A stretch of DNA of 64,000 nucleotides from Pseudoflavitalea rhizosphaerae (lineage in GTDB: Bacteria; Bacteroidota; Bacteroidia; Chitinophagales; Chitinophagaceae). The stretch covers positions 620,001 through 684,000 of the forward strand of contig NZ_RCSU01000001.1 of assembly GCF_003991355.1 (NCBI RefSeq), read 5' to 3'. This document shows positions 1-8,600 of the stretch, piece by piece (the first letter of the stretch is position 1; every line of letters starts with the position of its first letter). The position numbers were made by a program, and so were the translations under genes. The notes under the pieces are model-generated. The model made no database searches and was not told the origin of the DNA. It saw only the letters and a program-made list of their open reading frames with translations.

Positions 1-582
1 TTACCGAAAGGCTATAGTTTTGAATGGAGCGGTATGACGCGGGAACAGATCCTTTCCGGTAATGAAGCCATCTGGATCTTCCTGATCTGTCTGCTTTTCG
101 TATACCTGGTACTGGCAGCCCAATATGAAAGTTTTCTGTTACCCCTTGCCGTTATATTAAGTCTTCCGGCCGGTATTGCAGGAGCCTTCTTCTTCCTGCT
201 GATCACAGGGCTGGAGAACAATATTTACGCGCAGGTGGCGCTGATCATGCTGATCGGATTGCTGGGTAAGAATGCGATCCTCATCGTGGAAGTGGCCATA
301 CAGAAAAGGAAACACGGCATGAGCGTGCTGGAAGCCGCGCGTGAAGGCGCGGTGAGCAGGCTTCGCCCGATACTCATGACCAGCTTCGCATTCATTGCAG
401 GCCTGATCCCGCTTTGTATCGCGAAGGGCGCCGGCGCAATGGGCAACCACTCCATCGGTATCGCATCAGCCGGAGGTATGCTGGTGGGCACTATTGCCGG
501 TATCTTCCTGGTGCCCGGTTTGTTTGTGCTTTTCCAAAAGTCGAAAAGAAAAAAGAAAAAGAAAACTGTAGCAGCAGCGTAA
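1..582 (+). CDS. RND multidrug efflux pump, inner-membrane subunit, C-terminal part (partial)
   Basis: The frame is open to base 1, so only the last ~193 residues of a roughly 1,000-residue HAE1/AcrB-type proton-driven efflux pump are seen. The fragment opens with the LPxGY...W.G loop of the second porter domain, then shows membrane helices with the conserved stretches VYLVLAAQYESF, GLLGKNAILIVE and RLRPILMTSFAFIAGLIP, which belong to the second RND transmembrane bundle. It ends in a lysine-rich cytoplasmic tail. The stop is 10 bases before a TolC-like outer membrane factor, so the two form the end of an efflux operon whose adaptor presumably lies upstream. The exact substrate cannot be told from this part. 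The family call is firm. Confidence 0.95.
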   Translation, partial: LPKGYSFEWSGMTREQILSGNEAIWIFLICLLFVYLVLAAQYESFLLPLAVILSLPAGIAGAFFFLLITGLENNIYAQVALIMLIGLLGKNAILIVEVAIQKRKHGMSVLEAAREGAVSRLRPILMTSFAFIAGLIPLCIAKGAGAMGNHSIGIASAGGMLVGTIAGIFLVPGLFVLFQKSKRKKKKKTVAAA

Positions 583-592
583 AAAAACTCTA

Positions 593-2062
593 ATGACAAG
601 ATCATCTAATCATATCGTATCTCATCGTGCACTTACATATTTGTGCATGGGCGCGGTGGTTTCGCTCGCTCTATTTCAGAGCGGGTGCAAGGTGGCGCAG
701 CCGGACCCGGTTCCCGTGGTAAAACAGCTCCCGGAGCAGTTTTCGGGCTTCACAAGCCAACAGGACTCTGGCCGTTTGGTTTTCAGGGAACTGTTTCCTG
801 ATCAGCAACTGATCGCATTCATCGATTCTGCATTGAAGAACAATGCCGATCTCAATATCGCTTACCAGCGTATCAGGGTGGCGCATGCGCAGCTCGCCAA
901 CAGGCGCAGGGCTTTGCTGCCTTCCGTGGATGCACGCATCGCCGCCAGTGCAGATCGTTATGGCGATTACACCCTCAATGGCGTTGGCAATTTCGATACC
1001 AATCTTTCTCCCAATATCGATAAAAACCAACAGATCCCGGTGAATCCAACCACCGACTACTTCGTTGGCCTGCAAAGTAGTTGGGAGATCGATCTCTGGG
1101 GCAAACTGAGCACACTCCGCAAAGCAGCACAATCCGATCTGCTGGCACAGGAACAGGCCAGGCGTGTATTGGTCACCGGCATTGTATCTGTAATTGCCCA
1201 GGGTTATTTTGAACTGATCAGCCTGGATAATGAGATCAGTATCGTTCGCCGGAATATCACTTTACAGGAAGAGGCCGTGGAGATAGTGAAAGCGCAGAAA
1301 GCAGGTGGCCGGGCAACGGAGCTGGCCGTTCAGCAATTTGAAGCGCAGTTGCTCAATACCCGCGCCATCGAGCAACAGTTGCTGCAACAAAGGGTGCAGA
1401 CGCAAAATCAAATGAACTCAGTAGCGGGCATGTACACTCGAAATATACCGCGAGCCTCCTTGCTGCCATCTGGCATTCCAGCATTACAGGCAGGAATACC
1501 ATCAACCCTCCTGCTTAAAAGACCAGATATCATGCAGGCGGAATTCCAAATGCAATCCGCATCGCTGAATGTGAAAGCGGCCAGGGCGGCCTTCTTCCCA
1601 TCGCTGGTGATCAGTCCTTATATCGCCTTGAATGCTTTTACCCCCACACTGCTATTCAATGCCGGATCAGTGGCCTGGGGCGCAGCGGGCTCGCTTACTG
1701 CCCCATTACTTAACCGCCGGCAAATACAAACGGATTTTGTGATTGCCAATGCTGCCAATAAGGAAATGGTGTTCAACTACCAGCAAAAACTGGTAGAAGC
1801 ATTCAATGAAGTAAGCACAAATATCAGCGCTGTTCAGCAGTCGCAGAATGCCTATAACATGAAAGCACAGGAAGTACAGGAATTACAGGCCGCAGTACAA
1901 ACTGCCAGGGAGCTGTATTTGACGGGATATGCCAATTATATGGAAGTGATCACCGCACAGAAGAATATGCTGGAAGCGGAATTACAAATGGTGATTCAGA
2001 AGAATGAGATCTTTGCATCGCTGATCAAGTTATATGCTTCCCTGGGAGGTGGATGGGAGTAA
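593..2062 (+). CDS. TolC/NodT-family outer membrane efflux lipoprotein
   Basis: A 489-residue outer membrane channel partner of the RND pump encoded just upstream. The amino terminus has a hydrophobic signal followed by a lipobox-like FQSGC at about residue 32, predicting a lipid-anchored precursor as in the NodT subfamily. Two repeated outer-membrane-efflux halves follow, with the family words FVGLQSSWEIDLWGKL, LLKRPDIMQAEFQMQSA and ARAAFFPSL, and long helical segments rich in Gln and Ala that would build the periplasmic tunnel. Length is normal for the family. A strong terminator at 2084-2116 closes the operon. It should trimerise and complete a tripartite exporter across both membranes. 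Confidence 0.95.
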   Translation: MTRSSNHIVSHRALTYLCMGAVVSLALFQSGCKVAQPDPVPVVKQLPEQFSGFTSQQDSGRLVFRELFPDQQLIAFIDSALKNNADLNIAYQRIRVAHAQLANRRRALLPSVDARIAASADRYGDYTLNGVGNFDTNLSPNIDKNQQIPVNPTTDYFVGLQSSWEIDLWGKLSTLRKAAQSDLLAQEQARRVLVTGIVSVIAQGYFELISLDNEISIVRRNITLQEEAVEIVKAQKAGGRATELAVQQFEAQLLNTRAIEQQLLQQRVQTQNQMNSVAGMYTRNIPRASLLPSGIPALQAGIPSTLLLKRPDIMQAEFQMQSASLNVKAARAAFFPSLVISPYIALNAFTPTLLFNAGSVAWGAAGSLTAPLLNRRQIQTDFVIANAANKEMVFNYQQKLVEAFNEVSTNISAVQQSQNAYNMKAQEVQELQAAVQTARELYLTGYANYMEVITAQKNMLEAELQMVIQKNEIFASLIKLYASLGGGWE

Positions 2063-2083
2063 TCCGATAACAGGGGCAGTTAG

Positions 2084-2116
2084 AGCATGGCTGCATTCCT
2101 GCGGCCATGCTTTCTT
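2084..2116 (+). terminator. Rho-independent terminator after the efflux operon
   Basis: Stem AGCATGGC (2084-2091) pairs with GCCATGCT (2104-2111), with further pairing inside the loop, and is followed by TTTCTT. It lies 22 bases after the efflux lipoprotein stop. Confidence 0.75.
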
Positions 2117-2210
2117 AAGATTATACCTTGATCGTTGCCAGGAAAGTCATATATGAACCCAATAGCGGGTAGCAGGGGAAGATTCATTCAGTAATTTCTT
2201 TCGAAACTCC

Positions 2211-2218
2211 TATATTTG
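2211..2218 (+). promoter_or_regulatory. Putative -7 promoter element (TATATTTG) for the 82-residue gene
   Basis: TATATTTG matches the Bacteroidota -7 consensus TAnnTTTG exactly. No convincing -33 TTTG is visible at the usual distance. If used, it gives a leader of nearly 200 bases before the ATG at 2418. The 2117-2417 stretch otherwise shows no gene; it is AT-rich and could hold structured leader RNA. Confidence 0.4.
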
Positions 2219-2417
2219 TTGCGCCTCGGTTCTTAAACGTCAAATCAGCCTCCTTTCTATTGACGGATTACGATTTGTTTTTTATGTATGCCGCACCAGA
2301 ATTACTGGTTTAGCTACAGATAATGTGCAGCTTTTCTCGATTCTCGGATTTTTTAGTTATTCAGTTTTATTCAAGTTTAAGCAAGCCTTTGTTAGTTAAC
2401 TTTTAAAATTTAACGTT

Positions 2418-2666
2418 ATGAAGCTTTCTGAATTTATTCTGTTAAATGAAGGGGATAAAAAATCCATCGTAATGAGCAATGCAGTGGTTTTGGCCCAGAG
2501 AACTTATCCTGACTGTATCGTTTTCCTCTTTCAGCTGGATCATTATTATGTAGAGGCTTATTGCAACAAGTCTAACCACAGTATCGAAGAGTACCGGATA
2601 TTGCCAGACACCAATGCAATAAGCCATTACCTGGAAGCCATCGAGGTTAGTGATTTGATCAAATGA
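2418..2666 (+). CDS. Small conserved-looking hypothetical protein (82 aa)
   Basis: I do not recognise this family. The 82-residue product is acidic and soluble, with no signal peptide or membrane helix. It has a central beta-rich stretch (DCIVFLFQLDHYYVEAYCNK) and an acidic amphipathic carboxy end. The ATG follows an A/T-rich run (AAAATTTAACGTT), which suits Bacteroidota initiation. The gene stands alone between a possible promoter at 2211 and a near-perfect terminator at 2683-2724. That isolated transcription unit argues it is real. The long AU-rich leader and the neighbouring RRM gene recall stress or cold-responsive genes, but that is only a guess. Confidence 0.7.
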   Translation: MKLSEFILLNEGDKKSIVMSNAVVLAQRTYPDCIVFLFQLDHYYVEAYCNKSNHSIEEYRILPDTNAISHYLEAIEVSDLIK

Positions 2667-2682
2667 ATAGATCCTAATGCAG

Positions 2683-2724
2683 CTGCCTTCCAGGTTTTGA
2701 ACCTGGAAGGCAGTTTATTTTTTT
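2683..2724 (+). terminator. Strong Rho-independent terminator
   Basis: A perfect 14-bp stem (2683-2696 with 2700-2713) has a three-base loop and is followed by TTTATTTTTTT. It ends the transcription unit of the 82-residue gene. Confidence 0.92.
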
Positions 2725-2870
2725 CAAAACTGATAAAAAAGGGTTATCTTCCATTCGTTAATTTGAGCCTCGCATTAGTATTCATTAATTACATTGCCTA
2801 GTTTTCTGCATTATAGTTAGTTTCTTACTTCTTGCCTTACTCGAAATTTTTAATCAATTTAATTTTTAAA

Positions 2871-3182
2871 ATGAACATTTTTGTTTCAAACTTAAGCTTC
2901 GACGTGCAGGATGAAGATCTGAAAGATTTTTTTACTCCTTATGGAGAAGTAACATCAGCCAGGGTTATTACTGACAGGGAAACTGGCAGGTCAAGAGGTT
3001 TTGGATTTGTAGAAATGCCTGATGAAGCCGCTTCTAAAAAAGCGATTGCGGACCTTGATGGCGCTTCTGTTGAAAACAGGACTATCAGTGTATCAATTGC
3101 CAAACCAAAGGAAGACAGATCTTCCCGTGGCGGTGACCGCAATTTCAATAATGGAAATAGTTATAATAAGAATAGATACTAA
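2871..3182 (+). CDS. RRM-domain RNA-binding protein
   Basis: A single RNA-recognition-motif protein of 103 residues, like the small glycine-rich RNA-binding proteins of cyanobacteria and Bacteroidota. RNP2 is IFVSNL (residues 3-8) and RNP1 is RGFGFVEM (about residues 42-49), with the aromatic residues that stack on RNA bases. The tail after residue 82 is rich in Arg, Gly and Asn, a common auxiliary RNA-binding tail. I place the start at the ATG at 2871 because the RRM begins there; an in-frame TTG at 2832 would only add a non-conserved leader. It is cytoplasmic and probably influences RNA stability or translation. The ~200-base leader after the previous terminator could be regulatory. It is monocistronic, with a terminator at 3203-3230. 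Confidence 0.95.
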   Translation: MNIFVSNLSFDVQDEDLKDFFTPYGEVTSARVITDRETGRSRGFGFVEMPDEAASKKAIADLDGASVENRTISVSIAKPKEDRSSRGGDRNFNNGNSYNKNRY

Positions 3183-3202
3183 ATTCATTCCGCTTGATCT
3201 TC

Positions 3203-3230
3203 AAAGCCCCGAAAGGGGCTTTTCTGTTTC
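3203..3230 (+). terminator. Rho-independent terminator after the RRM gene
   Basis: AAAGCCCC (3203-3210), loop GAAA, GGGGCTTT (3215-3222), then a pyrimidine run. The GNRA loop and GC stem make this convincing. Confidence 0.9.
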
Positions 3231-3503
3231 AGTATATTAGTACGCCATTTTATTGTACAGCACTGCAGGCAGATCATCAAAAATACACTTGGCTTATTGC
3301 AGTCGAATTCTGTACATAATTACTGCTTGTTGGCAAATACAGTTCTTCCCTTTCGTAAAATTCCAACAGACTTTACAGGTAACAGGGGGACTATAAAGCT
3401 TCTGTTGCAGAAACTACCCAATCCAATTCTATTTTGATGTTGCCTGATTTCTGAACTTTTTTCAATAGTTTGCAACCAGTACTCTGTCCAAACTGAACGG
3501 CAT
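3231..3503. other. Intergenic region upstream of sigma factor 1
   Basis: No gene is seen. The stretch must hold the sigma-1 promoter, but I find no exact TAnnTTTG; the nearest word is TAGTTTG at 3466-3472, one base short. An in-frame TGA at 3435 bounds any upstream extension of the sigma gene. Confidence 0.5.
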
Positions 3504-4097
3504 TTGACCGAAGCCCTGCCCCATAACGAAAAAGAGCTGTTTCAAAGGATCGCATCCGGAGAAGAACAAGCTTTTACGCTCCTCTTTTTAGCGTACAGCA
3601 AATTGCTGTACCCATTTGTGTCGGAATTGCTGGGCTCTCCCGTTCAGGCAGAGGAAATGGTCCAGCAGACCTTTCTGAATATCTGGCTGAAACGCGATAA
3701 ACTCCGCGAAGTGGAACACCCCCGTGCCTATATCTTCCGTATTGCAGCGAATGAATGTTATATGAGCCTGCGCAAAAAGATCCTCGCCAGGAATTATCTG
3801 CAGCAATTACCGGAACAGACTGAATCCGGCGAACATCCTATCGCACAATTAAGCTTACAGGAAGTAAAAGGACTGATCGGCGAAGCGGTTACTCAATTGC
3901 CTCAAACTCAAAGACAGGTATTTTGTCTAAGCCGCGAACAACAGTTATCTGTGAATGAGATCGCGGAGCAATTGGAACTTTCCCCTCAAACTGTCAAGAA
4001 CAATCTGACCAAGGCCCTGAAGCAGATCCGTCTTCACCTGGAACAATCGGGCTACCCCATTCCCGTTATCATCGGCACTTCTATCCTTCTCCAATAA
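3504..4097 (+). CDS. ECF RNA polymerase sigma factor (Bacteroidota FecI-like), locus 1
   Basis: A 197-residue sigma-70 family factor of the Bacteroidota expansion that pairs with FecR-type anti-sigma proteins. Region 2 is seen as QAFTLLFLAYSKLLYPF and the motif EEMVQQTFLNIWLKRDKL (residues ~50-70). Region 4 has the helix-turn-helix LSVNEIAEQLELSPQTVKN (residues ~150-170). The start is TTG at 3504: the frame has a stop at 3435, no ATG lies between, and the first internal ATG falls inside region 2. It sits directly before fecR and a SusC with an STN domain. The expected logic is that substrate at SusC signals through FecR to release this factor, which then transcribes the SusC operon. Confidence 0.95.
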   Translation: MTEALPHNEKELFQRIASGEEQAFTLLFLAYSKLLYPFVSELLGSPVQAEEMVQQTFLNIWLKRDKLREVEHPRAYIFRIAANECYMSLRKKILARNYLQQLPEQTESGEHPIAQLSLQEVKGLIGEAVTQLPQTQRQVFCLSREQQLSVNEIAEQLELSPQTVKNNLTKALKQIRLHLEQSGYPIPVIIGTSILLQ

Positions 4098-4163
4098 ATT
4101 TTTTTGAAAAATGGAGGTACTATTCCATTTTTCGCGCATCCTATATTCCACAATCCTATTTTC

Positions 4164-5444
4164 ATGGACCAGGAAAGGATCAAATACCTGCTGCAACAAT
4201 TCAAAAAACACCAGCTGACTACTGCCGAAGACCAGGAGCTGCAATCCCTGTTCAGCGATGAAGCTTCTGCGGACCTGGTCCGTAGTACCCTGGAATCCTT
4301 GATGGAGCAGCTTTCCATGCCGGGGCAGACAACTGCACAGCCCGATTGGGAGCTCAAAGCTGAACAAATACTGGCTACAGACAGAGTGCCGGCAGTCGCT
4401 CGCGTCCCCGCGAGTGACTTATATTCCGTCGCCTCCGGCGACACTGCGCTCGCCGGAGGCGAGCAAAAAGCCGTCACTCGCGGGGACGCGAGCGACTGGT
4501 CCCTGAGTAAATATCGCAAACTCATATTCAGAACAGTAGCCGCAGCCGCTTTATTGGTCTGCATTTCAATGGCCGCCTGGTTCTTATTAAGTCGTGGAGA
4601 AAAAGCGCCAACGGAAAGTATAGCCATGAAAGAAACGCCACCCGTCAGCATCACACCGGGTATGAATGGTGCTATCCTTACACTGGACGATAATTCACAG
4701 CTGTCTCTTGACAGTGCGGGCAATGGCCTCATCGCAGACCAGCAGGGGGCTAAAGTGGTATTGCAGAACGGTGCGCTCGTGTACGAAGGAAAAGAAGCAA
4801 AGGCCGTGGCCTGGAACCGGATGTCTACTCCAAGGGGAAGACAATTCCATCTTACACTTTCAGATGGCACACACGTATGGCTGAATGCCGCCAGCAGTAT
4901 CCGCTACCCCACCAGCTTCCAGGGGAAAACAAGAAAAGTGGAAATCAGTGGGGAAGTGTATTTCGAAGTGGCGAAACAAACAAACAGTCCTTTCATCGTG
5001 AGTATGCGAAATGGCAACAGCGTGGAAGTGCTGGGCACCAGTTTCAACCTGAATACTTATGAGGACGAAAAAAACATCCGCGCCACTCTCCTGGAAGGCA
5101 GTGTACGTGTGACTTCCGGCAGCTCTAATCCAGTGGTCCTGGAACCAGGCCAGCAGGCGGAAATGGGAACAGAATGGATCCACGTACATGCAGCCGATAT
5201 ACAGAAAGTGATGGCCTGGAAAAATGGCGTCTTCGATTTCGAAGGAGCCGGACTGGATGAAGTGATGCGCCAACTCAGCCGCTGGTATGATGTGGAAGTG
5301 ATCTATGAAAAGAACATTGTACCCAATATAAAATTCGGTGGAAAGATGAGCAGGAACATGCAGTTCGAAAATATGCTGAAAGCACTGGAGATGTCGAAGG
5401 TAAATGTAAAACTAGACAACCGGAAGCTCATCATTCAGCCTTAG
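4164..5444 (+). CDS. FecR-family anti-sigma/sigma regulator, locus 1 (carries an in-frame palindromic insertion)
   Basis: A 426-residue single-pass inner-membrane regulator. The cytoplasmic amino end (residues 1-75) would hold the sigma factor, a helix at about residues 120-142 crosses the membrane, and the periplasmic part carries the FecR domain (STPRGRQFHLTLSDGTHVWLNAASSI) and a carboxy-terminal STN-like domain (FDFEGAGLDEVMRQLSRWYDVEV). I use the ATG at 4164; an in-frame TTG at 4104 would add 20 unlikely residues. The linker before the membrane helix (residues ~77-111) is encoded by a 104-bp perfect-arm palindrome (4394-4497), absent from the other two FecR proteins here, which still leaves the frame open. 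The product should sense the state of SusC 1. Confidence 0.93.
   Translation: MDQERIKYLLQQFKKHQLTTAEDQELQSLFSDEASADLVRSTLESLMEQLSMPGQTTAQPDWELKAEQILATDRVPAVARVPASDLYSVASGDTALAGGEQKAVTRGDASDWSLSKYRKLIFRTVAAAALLVCISMAAWFLLSRGEKAPTESIAMKETPPVSITPGMNGAILTLDDNSQLSLDSAGNGLIADQQGAKVVLQNGALVYEGKEAKAVAWNRMSTPRGRQFHLTLSDGTHVWLNAASSIRYPTSFQGKTRKVEISGEVYFEVAKQTNSPFIVSMRNGNSVEVLGTSFNLNTYEDEKNIRATLLEGSVRVTSGSSNPVVLEPGQQAEMGTEWIHVHAADIQKVMAWKNGVFDFEGAGLDEVMRQLSRWYDVEVIYEKNIVPNIKFGGKMSRNMQFENMLKALEMSKVNVKLDNRKLIIQP
4394..4497. repeat. Four-hairpin palindromic element A-B-B'-A' inside fecR
   Basis: Two 25-bp arms, 4394-4418 and 4473-4497, are perfect reverse complements. Each arm is itself a hairpin (GTCGCTCGCG / CGCGAGTGAC with one wobble pair). 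Between them are two smaller hairpins, GTCGCC-TCC-GGCGAC (4428-4442) and GCTCGCC-GGA-GGCGAGC (4448-4464), which are also mutually complementary. Related elements occur at 46385-46503, 16726-16789 and 34654-34678. The repeat is read through in frame by fecR. It looks like a REP/MITE-type dispersed element; no mobilising gene is in the window. Confidence 0.9.
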
Positions 5445-5516
5445 TGGCCTTGAATAAAACCAAAGCCTTTTCCTTACTATTGATCAATCACCTTTTCCTG
5501 TGGATATAATAACAAA

Positions 5517-5543
5517 GCCGGAAGTGTTTGCACCACTCCCGGC
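5517..5543 (+). promoter_or_regulatory. Conserved hairpin upstream of susC, locus 1
   Basis: GCCGG (5517-5521) pairs with CCGGC (5539-5543). The loop contains TGTTTGC and CACTC, which recur at the same place before the locus 2 susC. There is no T-run, so it is not a simple terminator. Confidence 0.6.
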
Positions 5544-5601
5544 GGTTGTTCAGTAAAACAAAATAGAGTCGAACCTATTCTTTCACCAAACACTGCAATT
5601 T

Positions 5602-8600
5602 ATGCAAAAAACTGCTGCGCCGGCCCCGGCCTTTATACCGGGACTGGCAACATCAGCCACGCAGGGTATTTCCCGTGTGCAACCACAGGCAATGCCCTAC
5701 GGGCTTACAGCGCAACTGCTGCGAATTATGAGATTGACCACATTATTCATTCTGGCTGCCTGTTTGAGCGTGTCTGCCAGCACTTCCTCGCAGACCATCA
5801 CCCTCAAAGGCAAAGATCTTCCCATGAAGAAGATCTTTGCCAGCATCGAAGAACAGACCGGCTATGTTGTGTTCTACAACCAGGGACTCCTGGCAAATAC
5901 ACACCCGGTAACGGTTTCAGCTTCAGCTATGCCACTGGACAAATTCATGGGCATGGTGCTGAAAGACCAACCCCTCCTTTTCATGATCAGCGATAAAACA
6001 ATCGTTCTATCCGAAAAGATCATCATCAGCAAGACTGTAGCTGAACCTGTTCTGCCTCCGGTAGACATTTCAGGCACCATCCGCAATGCAGCCGGCGATC
6101 CCCTGGCCGGTGTGAGCATCACCATCAAAGGCAGTTCCACCGGCACCACCACCGCTGCCAATGGCACTTTCACCATGAACAATATTCCGGAAGATGCCAT
6201 ATTACAGGTTTCCATCGTGGGATATGAATCGATGGAGATCGCTATCAGAAAAACGAATAATGGACATACAGCACAAACCACCGATAAGAAACAGGCAAGA
6301 CAATTATCCATCGGCGCTGGCAATCAGCTAACGCTCAACATCACACTGAATGCGCAGGTACTGGACCTGAATGAAGTGGTAGTAACAGGTTACGCCACAC
6401 AACAACGCCGTGCAATTACCGGTTCCATCTCACGCGTACGAGCAAAGGATATCGAAAAGATGCCCGTGCAAACACTCGATGCAGCCATCCAGGGCAGGAT
6501 GCCTGGCGTGCAGATCCAGAGCCAGAGCGGTATTCCGGGTGGCGCTATCAAAGTGGAGATCCGCGGACAGGGTTCCATCACGGCAGGCACCAACCCGCTT
6601 TACATTGTGGATGGCATTCCCATAAACTCGGATAATTCCACCACTACCGTAAGTTCCAACCCGCTGGCCGTGATCAATCCAAAAGATATCGAAAGCATTG
6701 AAGTATTGAAAGATGCTGCCGCTGCTTCTGTGTATGGCGCACAGGCAGGCAATGGTGTGGTGCTCATCACTACAAAAAAAGGAACAGCAGGCGCCACCAG
6801 GTTCAACCTCACGCTGCAAACGGGTTTCGTGAAACCCATCAACCTGATGCCGCTCATGAACACACAGCAATACCTCGGTGGCCGCATCGAAGCGATGATG
6901 AATGCAAATCCAACACGCGATTACGCATGGGCCAAAACACAGGTGCTCACGCAATCCAAATTGCCCACTACCATGACGGATGAGGAAATGGCCGCACTGC
7001 CCACGTACGACTGGCACCGCGCTGTTTACCAAACGGGAAAATCCAACAAGGCTGATTTCTCCGCAGCCGGCGGCAGTGGCAAAACCACTTATCGTATTTC
7101 AGGTTCTTACGAGAACACTACAGGAAGCATCGTAGCATCAAAATTCAAACGAGGTACAGTGAACCTCTTCCTCAACAGCCAGATCAGCAACAAACTCAGC
7201 TTCAGCGGTAATATCAATCTTACCAGCATCAAACAAAACGGTCCCTCTGGTGGTGCAGGCTCCAGCACACTCTTCTCCTCTCCTGCCTACGCCGGCCCGA
7301 TGATGCTACCCTTCATTCCCATTTACAAGGAAGATGGAACGCTTAACTATAATTACAATGGCTTCCCCGGCATCTTTACACAGAATCCTGTACACACATC
7401 TACACTGAATGACCAGGAAGACAAAACAGCCGGACTCCTCGCCAATCTGCAGCTGCAATACAAAATCATCAAAGGGCTTACCTACAAAACCACTGTTGGC
7501 CTCGATTACCGGAATATCCAGGGACGCCGTTATGTTGATCCCCGCACACAGGAAGGCTATGTAAAAAGAGGTGTGCTCAACACTTACCAGCAAACACCGA
7601 AGTCTTTCGCCAATACACATACGCTGAACTATCAACGTACTTTTAACGACAAGCATGACATAAACCTGATAGCAGGTGGTGAATACCGCTCCTTCGAAAG
7701 TGAAAGTAATTCCGTAAGCGGTGAGGGTTTCCCGAATTTTGAATTCAGGCAAATGCAATCCGCTGCCCTGATCACCGGCGCATCCGGAAGCTGGACGGGC
7801 GTTAAACGAATGGGCACATTCTTCCAGGCCAACTGGTTCGGATCACAACGCTATATGGCCAGCGCCATCATCCGTTATGATGGCAGCAGCCGCTTCGGCA
7901 CCAACAATATGTTCGGATGGTTCCCCGCTATTTCAGTTGGCTGGGATATGGCGCAGGAAGACTTCCTCAATAAATATAACTGGATCGATCAGCTGAAACT
8001 GCGCACAGGTTATGGCGAAACCGGTAATGACCAGATCGGCAATTTCGTTTCCCGTTCCCTCTTCGGCGGCGGCATCACCTACAACAATGAACCAGGTATC
8101 CAGCCCAATTCACTCGGCAATGCCAACCTGCGCTGGGAACGCAATGCTACCATCAATATCGGTCTCGATTTCTCATTTCTCCAACGCAGGATCTTTGGTT
8201 CCGTGGAAGTATACAAACGCACCAGCAAGGACCTGCTGCTCAGTCAACCTGTTCCCTGGATTGCAGGGTATGAAGAGATCTACAACAACGTAGGTGAAGT
8301 AGTGAACAAAGGACTGGAACTGGAGCTCGGTGTACACCTGGTGAAGTCTTCAGATTTCAACTGGGTATCCAATTTCAATATCTCTTTCCTGAACAACAAA
8401 GTGACCAAACTCTACGATACGCTGCAGGAACTGCCCGGCGATCCCAGTGTGCGTGTGGGCTATTCACTCAAGACCAATTTCTACACCCAGTATGCAGGCG
8501 TGAACTCCGCTACCGGAAGGCCGCTGTTCTACGACAATGCTGGCAATCTCTCCTACACTCCGCCTGCACAAACCGCCAATGCCTATACGCCTTTTGGAAG

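Noticed and set aside
4052-4870. A 272-residue minus-strand frame opposite fecR
   Set aside because: It is a shadow of the fecR gene kept open by GC-rich palindromic arms; the plus strand encodes clear FecR domains.
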